Shown here: positions 40,836-52,873 of the stretch, one piece after another | Layout of the letters: every line of letters starts with the position of its first letter | How positions within the stretch are numbered: the stretch's first letter is position 1 | From: Neoarius graeffei | Lineage: Eukaryota; Chordata; Actinopteri; Siluriformes; Ariidae | Direction of reading: 5' to 3' | Length of the DNA stretch: 64,000 nucleotides | Assembly: GCF_027579695.1 (NCBI RefSeq) | Contig: NC_083577.1 | Span: forward strand, 62,865,741-62,929,740 | The notes under the pieces: model-generated | Told to the model about the DNA's origin: nothing | The model's input: only the letters and a program-made list of their open reading frames with translations | Database searches by the model: none | Program-made: the position numbers and the translations under genes

Positions 40836-41513
40836 GTAAGTGTTGGGTTTTTCTCCCTTTTTCATATCCGAGACCTGTGCTCCCTCTAATCCGGTTTATA
40901 ACCAGATAACGGGCTCGTTCACATGCGTCACCATTCACTTCACTTTTGGAACGAAACAGCCATAACAAGAAATATCCTGGTCATTCTGCAGGCTGAGGGA
41001 GTTATAGCATATATCTGTGTGTTATACACTATGGAGGCTATTTTGATTTTGTCAGACTAAGCACCACACCCAGAAAGGTTGGGTTTTCCATCCTGTTTTT
41101 CATGTGAGGATCAGATTAACCTGTTGATCAGCTTTTAATAAGAGTTTATCCTTTTTTTTTCTTCCCAAAAATGAATTAGAGCATACACATATCCAGGACA
41201 AAATGCTTTAGGATTAATCTACATTAAATATGCATGATTTATCAAAAATGAGTATTCATATGAAAATACATATTTTGCATAGTTTCTAAAATAAAATGCC
41301 AAAACAACCCACAATATTTTTTTTAAAAAAAGGAAAAAGGGGGGAGAGAAGGGAAAAAACGTACATAAAATACACCTTTTGTCAAATTCTGACTTTAAGG
41401 CTTACTTACAAATTAGTGTGTGAAAATATCGCATTGCAACATCTCAGAAAATCAGGAAATTTCTGAACACACACATAATATAATACATACTGTACAGGAC
41501 ATTACTCAGATGT
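40836..41513 (+). other. gpr1 intron 1, nothing recognised
   Basis: AT-rich, no repeat up to the hairpin element. Confidence 0.3.
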
Positions 41514-42200
41514 GCGAAGATATGAAGTTTATCTTCGAGTGGTGAATGTATATTTCACAAGTGAGCAAAGCGAATGAGTTAAAATATTTTCAACACAAGA
41601 AGATAAACTTCATATCTTCGCACCACCGTGTAATATTCTTGATATCATATGGACGCATCCAGAAAAAAGTACACAAGTTATTCAAAATATTTTTTTTTAT
41701 TTTGAACCGGTTTGCCATTTTGACAACACGTCAAGTCAGCGGGGGGGGGGGGGGGGGGGAGGAAACACACTGGAAGTGACGTCATTGGAGTGAAATATCA
41801 GGAAATATGTTACTCAGATCCACAATGCAGGGTGGCATGGTGGTGTAGTGGTCATCGCTGTCGCCTCACAGCAAGAAGGTCCTGGGTTCGAGCCCCGTGG
41901 TTGGCATGTGAGTGTGAATGGTTGTTTGTCTCTGTGTCAGCCCTGTGATGACCTGGTGACTTGTCCAGGGTGTACCCTGCCTCTCACCCATAGTCAGCTG
42001 GGATAGGCTCCAGCTTGCCTGCGACCCTGTAGAACAGGATAAAGCGGCTAGAGATAATGAGATGAAATCTGAGTTTTTCAAAATGAGAAGATAAATTTCA
42101 TGTCTTCAAGCTAATGTGTGATGTTCTTTTTATTACATTCACAAGCAAAAAGTACCCAAATTTATCAAAACAATTCATCAATTTCCTCATGAGTGCCGTG
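41514..42200 (-). mobile_element. hairpin repeat family X, copy C
   Basis: Inverse orientation to copies A and B. Contains GAAGATATGAAGTTTATCTT and its inverse GAAGATAAACTTCATATCTT about 60 bp apart, a G run at 41741-41759, and a truncated SINE-1. Confidence 0.75.
41829..42063 (+). mobile_element. SINE-1, internally deleted
   Basis: Head joined directly to the GTGAGTGTGAATGG region (about 140 bp missing). GATGA tail reduced. Confidence 0.9.
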
Positions 42201-42337
42201 ATATTGTGTTATAAAATAAGCATTCTCATTTTAATGTAATTCAATATAGTGGCATTTAATTCCTGTTAAACTACCGAAAAATGAATAATCATAGATAATA
42301 ATGTCAGGCTACTTCAAGGAGCTGTAATAAAAGTATA

Positions 42338-42679
42338 TGCATCAATCCATTATCTGTAGCTGCTTATCCTATTCTACAGGGTCGCAGGCAAGCTGGAGCC
42401 TATCCCAGCTGACTATGGGCGAGAGGCGGGGTACATCCTGGACAAGTCGCCAGGTCATCCCAGGGCTGACACAGAGACAAACAACCATTCACACCTACAG
42501 TCAATTTAGAGCCACCAGTTAGCCTAACCTGCATGTCTTTGGACTGTGGGGGAAACCCACACTGACACGGAGAGAACATGCAAACTCCACACAGAAAGGC
42601 CCTCGTCGGCCACTGGGCTCAAACCCAGAATCTTCTTGCTGTGAGGCGACAGTGCTAACCACTACACCACCGTGCCTCC
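42338..42679 (-). mobile_element. SINE-1, (ATGG)n-tail type
   Basis: 13-bp target duplication TAATAAAAGTATA (42325-42337 and 42680-42692). Confidence 0.94.
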
Positions 42680-42692
42680 TAATAAAAGTATA

Positions 42693-43433
42693 GAAATAGT
42701 TTATTTACTGTATATTAGTGATGGATTGCCTGATATTATGAAACAATGAAAGTCGTATTTTTTAAGAATACTCTATGACACTTTAAAATGAGCTTAACTA
42801 ATATTTATTTCCATCTTAATGGTTTAAGGTGATCTTTGCTTAATTGCAATCCCCAATATTACAAGTTTCCACTCGCTATACTGTGTTAGATGTTTTAGTG
42901 TGAATCATCTTTTAATTTCCTGGTCCATTTCACATGATCAGCAAACAGCTGCTGTGTCACTCAGTTGATAAAAGGCCATGCAGCATGTTATAAAGCTACT
43001 TCTCCATCCTGTATAAGCACATTTAGCACTATTTAGAACAGCAAGAGCTTGACTCGACAGTAAGAACACGTTCACAAAAAAACACACATACATGAAAGTG
43101 TTTAAATTGAATGATGCATGATGTTTGAATAAGGGTTAGTCATGAGCTGGGAGGGGAGAAACTGTTTACTGTGTGGATGACCTGTGGCTGAGATTTTTCC
43201 TGACTGTGGGGAGAGCGATGAGCTGACGGACATAAGCATTCATGAAACTCGCAGGAGGAGTGGTACAATAGGACAACACAGGAAGAGAGGATGCGAGGCT
43301 GATTAGCAAAGGGTCATTATGTGTGAGTCCAACACTAAGGTATGTGAGAGGATGGCTCCATGAGTACCACCATTTTAACATCCCCATGTTTCCCCCTTCT
43401 GTCTGTCTCTGTCTGTTTTTCTCTCTCTCACAG
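42693..43433 (+). other. gpr1 intron 1, nothing recognised
   Basis: No repeat or frame. Ends in a long polypyrimidine tract and CAG acceptor. Confidence 0.35.
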
Positions 43434-43574
43434 TGTTGACTCTGTGCGGCTGGGACTGTTTTCGTGGAATGAAGTGGTAATACCCAGCAGGGAGGGGAAA
43501 ATCTGCAGAACTGTTAAAACCCAGGAGTGGCTCTAGCTTTGGATTAATACAGAACTGTTGAGCTAGGGCACACG
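43434..43574 (+). other. gpr1: probable 5' non-coding exon 2 of gpr1
   Basis: Bounded by TCTCTCTCTCACAG before 43434 and the donor GTAAGA at 43575. It has no ATG leading into the receptor frame. The following 230-nt intron ends TTTTTTCTCCACAG (43804). Confidence 0.6.
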
Positions 43575-43831
43575 GTAAGACTCGGGTCTGAAATCTGTCT
43601 CAAGTAGAGCTTTAATTAAGAACTAAATAACAATTTAGCGACTGTTACAGCTGTATTACTTTTCACTTGAGAGCAATTACCTGACCTTACTGCACTTTAG
43701 AGTTACAAGGTTGCTTATTTCCTTTCATAATGCTTTCAAACTCTGAGCTATTTTAATTATAGCAGCTTTGCTGTGAAAACATTTGTGACTTTTTTTCTCC
43801 ACAGTGACCATCATATATTCTCTTCTCTACA

Positions 43832-44902
43832 ATGATGGGCCAGGAGGAAACTGATTATGGCAATGTCTCTTATGAATATATGGATTACGAGGACTTTGAG
43901 GAGATGAAAGGAGAGACTTACACCCAGAAGGAAATTCTGCATATTATTTCCGTGGTCATCTATTCTTTAGCATTTGTGATTGGTGTAACTGGGAATGGCA
44001 TTGTGATCTGGGTCACTGCTTTCAAAATCAAACGGACAGTTAACAGTGTGTGGCTGCAGAACCTTGCTATTGCTGATTTTGTGTTTGTCTTATTCCTACC
44101 TTTCTCCATTGATTATGTGCTGCGTGACTTTAATTGGATCTTTGGCTGGACAATGTGCAAGCTGAACTCTTTTGTTTGTACAATGAACATGTACGCCAGT
44201 GTGTTGTTCCTTACTGTGATCAGTCTGGACCGCTACATTTCTCTCGTGCACCTCAGTTGGTACCAAACGTTCCATACAGTGCCACGGGCCTGGGGTGTCT
44301 GTGTATTGACCTGGGTCATAGCCATCTTCCTAAGCACTCCAGCTCTAATATTTAGAGAAACAGTAAACTATCACCGAAAGGTTGTGTGTTTCAATAACTT
44401 CCAGGGTGAGAACACACATGATACTAAGGTGAGACACATTTCTTTGGTGACTCTCCGCACCATAGTTGGCTTCCTCCTGCCGTTCCTCACCGTCAGTGTG
44501 ACTGCCATATTATTGTTTGGAAAGATGAAGCAGTTTGACAATATACACTTCTCCAGCTTCTCCAAAATGATCTCAGCAGTTATCGTGGCTTTCTTCCTGT
44601 GCTGGGCACCGTTCCATATCTTTAGCCTTATGGAGCTCACTATGCACTACTCACTCTCGCTGGGTCATGTCCTGAGTGTAGGCTTCCCTCTGGCCACCAG
44701 CCTGGCTTTCTTCAACAGCTGCATCAATCCCATACTGTATGGGCTGTTCAATAAGAATGTGCGGACGATTGTCAAGAGCTCCTGCATGAGCCTCACTAAA
44801 AACTCACTGCGAGAGCTCAGCCACAACCTATCTGTCACTGAGACAGTTTCGCTTGCACCCAGCTGCTCACCTGAAGAACCCACTACTCACACTTGTGTCT
44901 GA
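43832..44902 (+). CDS. gpr1: chemerin chemokine-like receptor 2 (GPR1/CMKLR2-like GPCR)
   Basis: A 356-residue class A GPCR in one exon, close to the usual length. Relatives bind chemerin at the cell surface. The N-terminus is acidic and Tyr-rich with sequon N11. Visible landmarks: GN (54-55) in TM1; LAIAD (78-82); Cys109 and Cys186 for the TM3-ECL2 disulfide; DRY (133-135); CWAP (257-260); NPILY (299-303); and a Ser/Thr-rich tail with Cys318. LCK/MCKxNSF, CFNNFQ and FSLMELTMHYS match GPR1 best, with CMKLR1 next. It has DRY where human GPR1 has DHY. The ATG at 43832 is followed at once by a second ATG; either may be used. It lies 19 kb from adam23 in divergent orientation, as in mammals. Confidence 0.9.
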   Translation: MMGQEETDYGNVSYEYMDYEDFEEMKGETYTQKEILHIISVVIYSLAFVIGVTGNGIVIWVTAFKIKRTVNSVWLQNLAIADFVFVLFLPFSIDYVLRDFNWIFGWTMCKLNSFVCTMNMYASVLFLTVISLDRYISLVHLSWYQTFHTVPRAWGVCVLTWVIAIFLSTPALIFRETVNYHRKVVCFNNFQGENTHDTKVRHISLVTLRTIVGFLLPFLTVSVTAILLFGKMKQFDNIHFSSFSKMISAVIVAFFLCWAPFHIFSLMELTMHYSLSLGHVLSVGFPLATSLAFFNSCINPILYGLFNKNVRTIVKSSCMSLTKNSLRELSHNLSVTETVSLAPSCSPEEPTTHTCV

Positions 44903-45179
44903 AGGACAAGCTCTAAAACATCAGTAAACAAACCTGTTGACTTCTTTAACATTTGTGATAATATTTGTATTTTACATATGTACATGCTTTAGAAATCTGA
45001 TCATATAGAAAAAAATATAATTTTTTTTTAATATGTAATCTATTTTGCACAAGTTAAAAATATGTAAGGAACTTAACACTTATAACTTCTCTTTTATTTC
45101 ATAGAAGGCTAATACCAGGGAGTTTTTATAATTTGCTTTCTTTAGAACAAGTCTTGTATGGGTGCCAGAGTATAATGAC

Positions 45180-45185
45180 AATAAA
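45180..45185 (+). terminator. candidate polyadenylation signal of gpr1
   Basis: AATAAA 278 nt after the stop codon, in AT-rich sequence. It is the first canonical hexamer seen in the 3' region. Confidence 0.5.
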
Positions 45186-45617
45186 TATCGCCGTGTGGAA
45201 AATATGAGCGAGTTTTATCCTAACAACTTCTCTCAGACTTGATGAAAGTAAAAACCAAATATTTTTCTCCATTATAGGGCATGTTGCCAAAGCCCTGTGA
45301 TGACCGTCATTATGCAAACAAGGCACAATTCAGGAAAGAAACGTTCAGTTTCATTTGATCTTATTGACCTTTATGTATTTTTATACACTCACTGAGCACT
45401 TCATTAGAAATGCTATACTAATGCTGGATAAGGTTCCCTTTGCTCTCAAAACAGCCTTGATTCTTCATGACATGGATGGATTCCACAAAATGTTGGAAAC
45501 ATTGCTTTGAAATTCTGGTCAGTCTGTTGACACGACTGCATCACACAATTCCTGCAGATTTTTCAGGTGCACTTTCATTCTGCAAATCTTCCATTCTACC
45601 AGATCCCAAAGGTGGAT

Positions 45618-45932
45618 TCAGATCCGGTGATTGAGAAGGCCACTGAAGAACACCGAACTCATTGTCATGTTCATGAAACCAGTTTGAGCTTTGTAACATG
45701 ATGCACTATCATGCTGGACGTAGCCATTAGAAGATGGGCAAATTGTCAAGTTGAAGGGATGCACACGGTCAGCACCAATACTAAAGTAGGCTGTGGCATT
45801 CAAGCAATGATTGTTTGGTCTTAACAGACCCAAACCACGCCAAGAAAACATTCCCCACACCATTGACTGTTGACACAGGGCAGGTTGAATCCATGGATTC
45901 ATGCTGTTGGTGCCAAATTCTGACCCTGTCAT
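45618..45932 (-). pseudogene. Tc1-like transposase debris (family T4)
   Basis: The open stretch still reads VWGMFSWRGLGLLRPNNHCL, LNATAYFSIGADRVHPF and HDSASCYKAQ (around the second catalytic Asp), then loses frame before the Glu motif. Not functional. Confidence 0.8.
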
Positions 45933-46294
45933 CCATGTGCCTCAAAAACTCAAGATTTATTAGACCAGGCTATGCTTTTCCAGTCTTCAACTGTCCAGTT
46001 TTGGCGAGCCTCTGCCCACTGCTGCCTCAACTTTCTGTTCCCTAACAGAAGTGAAACCTGATGTGATCTTCTGCTGTTGTAGCCCGTCCGCCTCAAGGTT
46101 CAACATGTTGTGCATTCTGAGATGCTTTTCTGCTCACGACATTTGTACAGAGTGGTTCTCTGAGTTACTGTAGCCTTTCTGTCAACTCAAACCAGTCTGA
46201 CCATTCTTCATTGACCTCTCTCATCAACAATGCGTTTCTGTTCACAGAATTGCCACTCACCGGATGTTTTTTTTTTTTTTTTTAATTGCATCAT

Positions 46295-46669
46295 CTCATC
46301 TCATTATCTCTAGCCGCTTTATCCTTCTACAGGGTTGCAGGCAAGCTGGAGCCTATCCCAGCTGACTACGGGCGAAAGGCGGGGTACACCCTGGACAAGT
46401 CGCCAGGTCATCACAGGGCTGACACATAGACACAGACAACCATTCACACTCACATTCACACCTACGGTCAATTTAGAGTCACCAGTTAACCTAACCTGCA
46501 TGTCTTTGGACTGTGGGGGAAACCGGAGCACCCGGAGGAAACCCACGCGGACACGGGGAGAACATGCAAACTCCACACAGAAAGGCCCTCGCCGGCCCCG
46601 GGGCTCGAACCCAGGACCTTCTTGCTGTGAGGCGACAGCGCTAACCACTACACCACCGTGCCGCCCCTA
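46295..46669 (-). mobile_element. SINE-1, (GATGA)n-tail type, nested in Tc1
   Basis: Perfect 11-bp target duplication AATTGCATCAT (46284-46294 and 46670-46680), next to a 17-nt T run. Confidence 0.96.
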
Positions 46670-46950
46670 AATTGCATCATTCTCAGTAAAATCTAGAGAC
46701 TGTTGTGTGTGAAACTTTCAGGAGATCAGTAGTTATAGAAATACTCAAACCAGCCCGTCTGGCGCCAACAATCATGACATGGTCAAAAACACAGAGATAA
46801 CCCCCCCGATGTTTAATGCGGACATTATCTGAAGCTGTTGGTCCATATGTACATGATTGTATGTACTGGATTGCTGTCACACGATTGGCTAATTAGATAA
46901 TTGCATGAATGTGTAGGTGAACAGGTGTTCTTAATAAAGCGCTCAGTGTA

Positions 46951-48295
46951 TGTTAATAATATTTGCTTATTTGTTACATGACAGAAATAACAGCATAGTT
47001 TCTCCTTTATATACCTTTGATTAATTGTAAATAAAGATTGAATTAATATTGACTTGAAAAATATTCTAACTTCCTGCCCAGCATGCTGTTCATTCTTTTT
47101 TGCCTATGAAGTTAGATGTGATTCATGACAAACAGAAAAACTATTGCTTTGTTTTTGTCTTTTAATTGAACCAATATTTGGAACATTGAAGATACCATGA
47201 TTGTTTTTTGCAAGCCGCAGTCATGGTGCATTAAAATACCCGTCTCTATACACCCACACCTTAATTTTTTTAACTGTATCCAAGCAGCAAGCTAAGCTAA
47301 ATCACAAGTATTATAACAACTACACACCAGACTGCTAACACTCCCTGATTTGGAATGTGTGCCCTATAGGTTTGTTCTGAAAAGTTTATTTATAATAGAC
47401 ACAAGTATTTTTACACTCGAGAGAGAGCTGTACAAGGGTTATGAGGCAGAAGGCAAGGTACTTCCTTGACATACTATATGTACCGGTAGCTGCTGATTTT
47501 GCTTTGATTGAATAAACATACTCCTAAATATATTCTAATGAGCATATTTATTCACAAAGATCACAGCATTCTACATATGACTTCAGTAATTGTGTGTCTT
47601 CTGACCAGATTGACATCTTATGTTCTTTTGAATAATGTATGTTTTCAACAAATCCTATTTCCTGTTATTTATATCCACAGTTGCCAATTGCCTAACAGAT
47701 GAGTCACACTAAAGTCAGATGTTCCATGTGCTACAGGAGAAATAATGAGTGTGTGTAAAACAGACTTATCAAAATGCTCCAACAGATGATGCTTACACCA
47801 GGCATAGGTTTATTGAATTAAAAGTCATTTAACATTCTAAGAGAACATTTAAAAGGACATTTAAGCTGAACTCAATCTGTCAGTGCAAATCCTCTTTCTC
47901 TAGTCTGTTAGCTTAATCAAGTTTATTCTGCTTGTATATCAGAAGGATATACCAGTACAATCACTTTACAGCAGAACTAGGAAAAATATGATCTCTGTGG
48001 CTTTAACAGAGGCATGGTTGCTGATGCCAGATGGACTGGTTTGGGTAATTCAGAGACTGCTGATCTCCTGAGCTTTTAATACACAACAGTCTCTTGAGTT
48101 CACAAAGAACGGTGCAAAACAACAACAAACACTGAGTGAGCAACAGTTCTGGGGTTGAAACGCCTTGCTGATGAGAGAACTCGGACAAGAATGACCAGCT
48201 GCCAGGAAAGACATAGTAATTCATATAAACACTGTTTACAACTGTGGTGAGCAGAAAAGCATCGCAGTTTGCACGAAACATCCAACCTTGAGGTG
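46951..48295. other. intergenic, nothing recognised
   Basis: AT-rich, no repeat, no conserved frame. Confidence 0.3.
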
Positions 48296-50053
48296 CAAGG
48301 GCGTAGGTTTGGTATTAACATTGGTGGGGACATAAACCCAATGCCAACCCCCAGTGGCTCCAACTTCAGGTCAACATTAGAGGGCCACAATATTTTGCTC
48401 CATTTTGTTCCACCAAAAGAGTCCAGACTTTTAAAATTTGAAGTTCAGAACTGTAGTAATTCATGAATAATTTATAATAATAATATGCAATTCATTTGAT
48501 TAATTGCAAATCTTGCATGCGATGATTAACTCAATCCATCCATCATCTGTAGCCGCTTATCCTGTTCTATAGGGTCACAGGCAAGCTGGAGCCTATCCCA
48601 GCTGACTATGGGCAAGAGGCAGGGTACACCCTGGACAAGTCGCCAGGTTATCGCAGGGCTGACACAGAGACAACCAACCATTCACAATAACACCTATGGT
48701 CAGTTTAGAGCCACCAATTAGCCTAACCTGCATGTCTTTGGGGGAAACTGAAGCACCTGGAGAAAACCCACACAGACACGGGGAGAACATGCAAACTCCA
48801 CACAGAAAGGCCCTCATCAGCCACTGGGCTCGAACCCAGGACCTGCTTGCTGTAAGGCAACAGTGCTAACCACTACACCGCCGTGCTGCCTGATGATTAA
48901 CTCATTGTACCAATTTGCAAATGTGCTTTACAAGCGAATAACGCATTGACTGTCGGGAGGGTGTATGTTCCTCTCCCTCATAAATCGAAGTAAAACACAT
49001 ATGGAGCCTTAAACACTGCGTTCCATGAGGCTGTCAGGGGGAGTCGGCTCTCTTCTGTGTGATCTTTAGCTAGTTTTAGAATGCTAGTATAAAGCTGATA
49101 TGTGATTGATCTAACGGTAAAACAGGATGAGGGCGCTAGAACTTTGACACGTTGAAAGGTTACAATTTTACCTGGCAACAGAATGTATCTGGATTCTGAT
49201 TGGTTGTTATATTATTGCCCTTTTGTTGTCTTCTTGAGCCCAAAGCAGAGAGAGGAGGGAGTGACAGGGTTCTGCTGAAATGCAGATCGTGTTCTGGTCG
49301 AGGAAAATTGTATAAAACGTATTTCTTCAATTCAGAACATGCTTAACGACTTCTATAATGTTAAATGAAACAAATGACAGATAAGGAGACTGGATAATAA
49401 AGACGTATGAACTTTACTTTAGTTATAGTGCATTATACTTTCCTTTCCATTATACCTATATCTTTATACTACATTATCATTCAAGCCTATATCTAAACTA
49501 CTGCTATATTCACATTCAGACTTTCAACCCAAGCCCATCCAGTCCTGCTCTTGCTCTTACATAAAAGAGCCAAACACATATGATTTAATAACGTCTTTGT
49601 GACCTTAATGAACACCAGTTGTTGTCAGTATCAAGTCAGATTGTTATTTACATGCCATACAAACTTAGAAAACAGTCATATTCGTAGGTTGTTGTTGCTG
49701 TTGTTTTTACACACTGAATATGAACTGCTGTTAACTGATTCATTTTACAAGCTAATCTAATGTTATATTCCTCAAGGACAGTTTGCTAGCTTGCTGCACT
49801 GCAACCGCACTTGCTAATTGACACGGTAGCCAAACTGCTTGCTGTTTTCGCGACCACACCCCCAGAGCGAATATTTATGAGCGAATTTTGCATGGTGTTT
49901 CGCCCAGTGGAAACCTACAGTAACCATTTGTGTACCGCGCATGGAGCATGAATTTTTTTTTCTTCAATCAGAAATATTGGTAGGGACACATCAGCCGTTG
50001 TTTGATATTGGTAGGGACACGTCCATACCATCCTTACCCAATTCTACACCTAT
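48296..50053. mobile_element. possible DNA transposon with imperfect ends
   Basis: Left end GCAAGGGCGTAGGTTTGG and right end (inverse) CATAGGTGTAGAATTGGG are similar, and both are followed inward by a GGTRKGGAC phrase. TTGGTAGGGACAC occurs twice near the right end (49978, 50008). No transposase. Boundaries are uncertain. Confidence 0.4.
48534..48891 (-). mobile_element. SINE-1, (ATGG)n-tail type
   Basis: 13-bp target duplication GATGATTAACTCA (48521-48533 and 48892-48904). Confidence 0.94.
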
Positions 50054-51009
50054 GTTGAGGTGAATAAACTACAACAGCACAAGACAACATAAGGTTCTGC
50101 TCCTGTCAGCCAAAAACCGCAATCTGTTGCCATCATGGACACAGATACACCCAAACTGGCCTTGGATGTATTGGCAGGAAAATCCACCCAGTGTGCTTTT
50201 CCTGCTGGGACTAACAGCTTCCGGAGGGTCTTTATTATCCATCATGGTCAATAAACCCATCACAAAAATATACTTTACACATACAAACAAATGATTTGTT
50301 CAATCCTAAAACTTAGGCTACATACCGTATTAGTGTAATTGTATAATACTTGGATAACTAATCAATTATTTTATTTGTTTTCGTTGGGAGGTAGAAGATT
50401 CAAATATTTGAAAAGGATGGTGTTACAGGAAACATTCACTGTGAAGGAAACACACACACAAGGACAGACACTTAACAAGGAAAAAAAATAAATCACACAT
50501 GCATCAAACAGGCAAAAGCTACACTGTCTACCTGCAAACTGCTCATCTGTTGGTGATGTGTAGCAGAAATAACATCACATTTTAAAATGTTTAGGACTTT
50601 TGACCAAAGCATCCTGTTTCTCTGAAAACTTTGTCAACTTTGACTAAACTCTACAATTATTAGTGATGTACACTACAGTTAATCCCTGGATTAATATATA
50701 TTCTTATATAGACCATTTTGCTCTGAATATGTAAATCAGGCACTCCTGTCAGAAATAATGATTCCTCGTCAATTCCTGGACTTGGTGGAGAATTTGTTTT
50801 CATATACCATACACCATCTCAGATAATGCAGATTATGACACCCTAATTTCAGGCAAGAAAGTCTGACTTGACTGTGACTAGCAGCCAGGAGAGAGACAGT
50901 CAGTTGGTAAACAAGCCAGATAAGAATCAGAGATGTGTATTGGGACTCGGATCCTGCTGAACCCAGCAAAAAAGCTGTGTAGGTGGTTTGTGCTCTCAGG
51001 TGGGTGGGG
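50054..51009. other. intergenic, nothing recognised
   Basis: No repeat or gene seen. Confidence 0.3.
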
Positions 51010-51021
51010 GCAGGATTTCTT

Positions 51022-51386
51022 CCATCCATCAATCCATTATCCGTAACCATTTATCCTGTGCAGGGTCACGGGCAAGCTGGAGCCTATCCCAGCTGACTAT
51101 GGGCGAGAAGCAGGGTACACCACCCTGGATAAGTCGCCAGGTCATTGCAGGGCTGACACATACAGATAAACAACCATTCACACTCACATTCACACCTAGG
51201 GTCAATTTAGAGCCACCAATTAACCTAACCTGCATGTCTTTGGACTGTGGAGGAAACCGGGACACCTGGAGAAAACCCATGCAGACATGGCGAGAACATG
51301 CAAACTCCACACAGAAAGGCCCCCGTCGAACCCAGAACCTTCTTGCTGTGAGGCGACAGTGCTAACCACTACACCATCGTGTCGCC
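51022..51386 (-). mobile_element. SINE-1, (ATGG)n-tail type
   Basis: 12-bp target duplication GCAGGATTTCTT (51010-51021 and 51387-51398). Confidence 0.94.
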
Positions 51387-51398
51387 GCAGGATTTCTT

Positions 51399-51858
51399 TC
51401 AAGACAAAAGAAAAAGATAAAAAAAAGATCATATTGATTAACTTGGGAGTGTACTGGAAGTGGCATGTTGATCATATAGAAAATATCACGGCCAGGTACA
51501 AATCAATAAATAAGTTTAAAAAATAGTCACACACCTTCATCAGAGACTGAAGTTGGACTTAAGTATTTTTTTTGAAACAGTAAAGCATGGGTTTGCACCA
51601 AAACCAAATGGTAGTCAGCCGATTTATCTTTCTTGTGGAATTCATATCATTACTCATTTATGAAGTTGTTTAGCTACAGAAACCTAGTTAGTGACTAACA
51701 GGAGCTGTGCTGTGCTGTGTATCTGTATATTTGCATTATAAATTTGGTTATACCCTCCTCACCACAGTCTGAGAATGTATTATTTTAGCTCATGTGCTAA
51801 CACATTCTTGCTTGCTCCTAATGTTTGGGTAAACAAAATATACAGAAAAAAAAAATTA
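51399..51858. other. intergenic, nothing recognised
   Basis: AT-rich with no repeat seen. Confidence 0.3.
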
Positions 51859-51859
51859 T

Positions 51860-52231
51860 ATGTGGCACGGTGGTGTAGTGGTTAGTGCTGTCGCCTCACA
51901 GCAAGAAGGTCTGGGTTTGAGCCCCGTGGCCGGCGAGGGCCTTTCTGTGTGGAGTTTGCAGGTTCTCCCCGTGTCCGCGTGGGTTTCCTCTGGGTGCTCC
52001 GGTTTCCCCCACAGTCCAAAGACATGCAGGTTAGGTTAACTGGTGACTCTAAATTGACCGTAGGTGTGAATGTGAGTGTGAATGGTTGTCTGTGTCTATG
52101 TGTCAGCCCTGTGATGACCTGGCGACTTGTCCAGGGTGTACCCCGCCTTTCGCCCGTAGTCAGCTGGGATAGGCTCCAGCTTGCCTGCGACCCTGTAGAA
52201 GGATAAAGCGGCTAGAGATAATGAGAATGAG
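51860..52231 (+). mobile_element. SINE-1, (GATGA)n-tail type
   Basis: Full-length, close to the consensus. Flanks are AT-rich (TTATAT / ATATAT) and the duplication is not certain. Confidence 0.9.
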
Positions 52232-52873
52232 ATATATAAAATGAACACAGATTACAGATTGAATAGTCCAAAATAAAAAACAACACAAACAAAATATCTG
52301 AAGTGACCAGAGAAAAGAGTTTTTTCTCTATTTTGTGTTTTATATAGTAAGCTAGAATTAGTGGGTTGTTGTTTCTACAGGCATCTGAGATACTTGGAGC
52401 CAACAGTGCATTGCAAAATTGCAGAAAAAACCACAAGGTTTTACTCTTTTACATGGTACCCAGTAACAATCACACTGATGTGTACAATAAGATTTTTAAT
52501 TACAATTCTATAAAACTGGGGGGAAAATAAGATAATTATAGTCCCAGAGTGGCCATTACTTAGAGTGCTTGCATACTACCATACGAAACACCATTAGTGA
52601 CCTTAGTATTTAGGCATCCTACTTAGTGCACACTATGTGTTTTGGGACACAGCATTGAATTCTTTCTGAATGAGAGTACTGGAAGCTGTCAGATTTATCT
52701 CTGGGGTGGAGAACAGCCTTCTTCTGCAAGGGCATAGGTTGCAATAGCATTTTACTACCAAAGAGGGCAAAGTCTTACATGTAGCTTTATTCATCTTGTC
52801 AGATTTCTACATGTTGGGTGATTAATGTGCTTAGATTAATGTCTTCACCTTTGCTTTATAGCATTTCTTTACA
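52232..52873. other. intergenic, nothing recognised
   Basis: GCAAGGGCATAGGTTGC (about 52727) resembles the end of the element at 48296 but has no partner. Confidence 0.3.

Larger units (their letters stand above)
45386..46948 (-). mobile_element. Tc1-like transposon, family T4, degraded, with nested SINE
   Basis: Ends CACTCACTGAGCACTTCATT and inverse TTAATAAAGCGCTCAGTG. Minus-strand transposase debris (VWGMFSW, NATAYFSIGADRVHPF, HDSASCYKAQ) in 45618-45932 with many stops. A SINE-1 sits at 46295-46669. Starts about 480 bp after the gpr1 stop. Confidence 0.88.

Noticed and set aside
43166-43387. 73-codon minus-strand frame before gpr1 exon 2
   Set aside because: Antisense to a gpr1 intron, with no recognisable motif.
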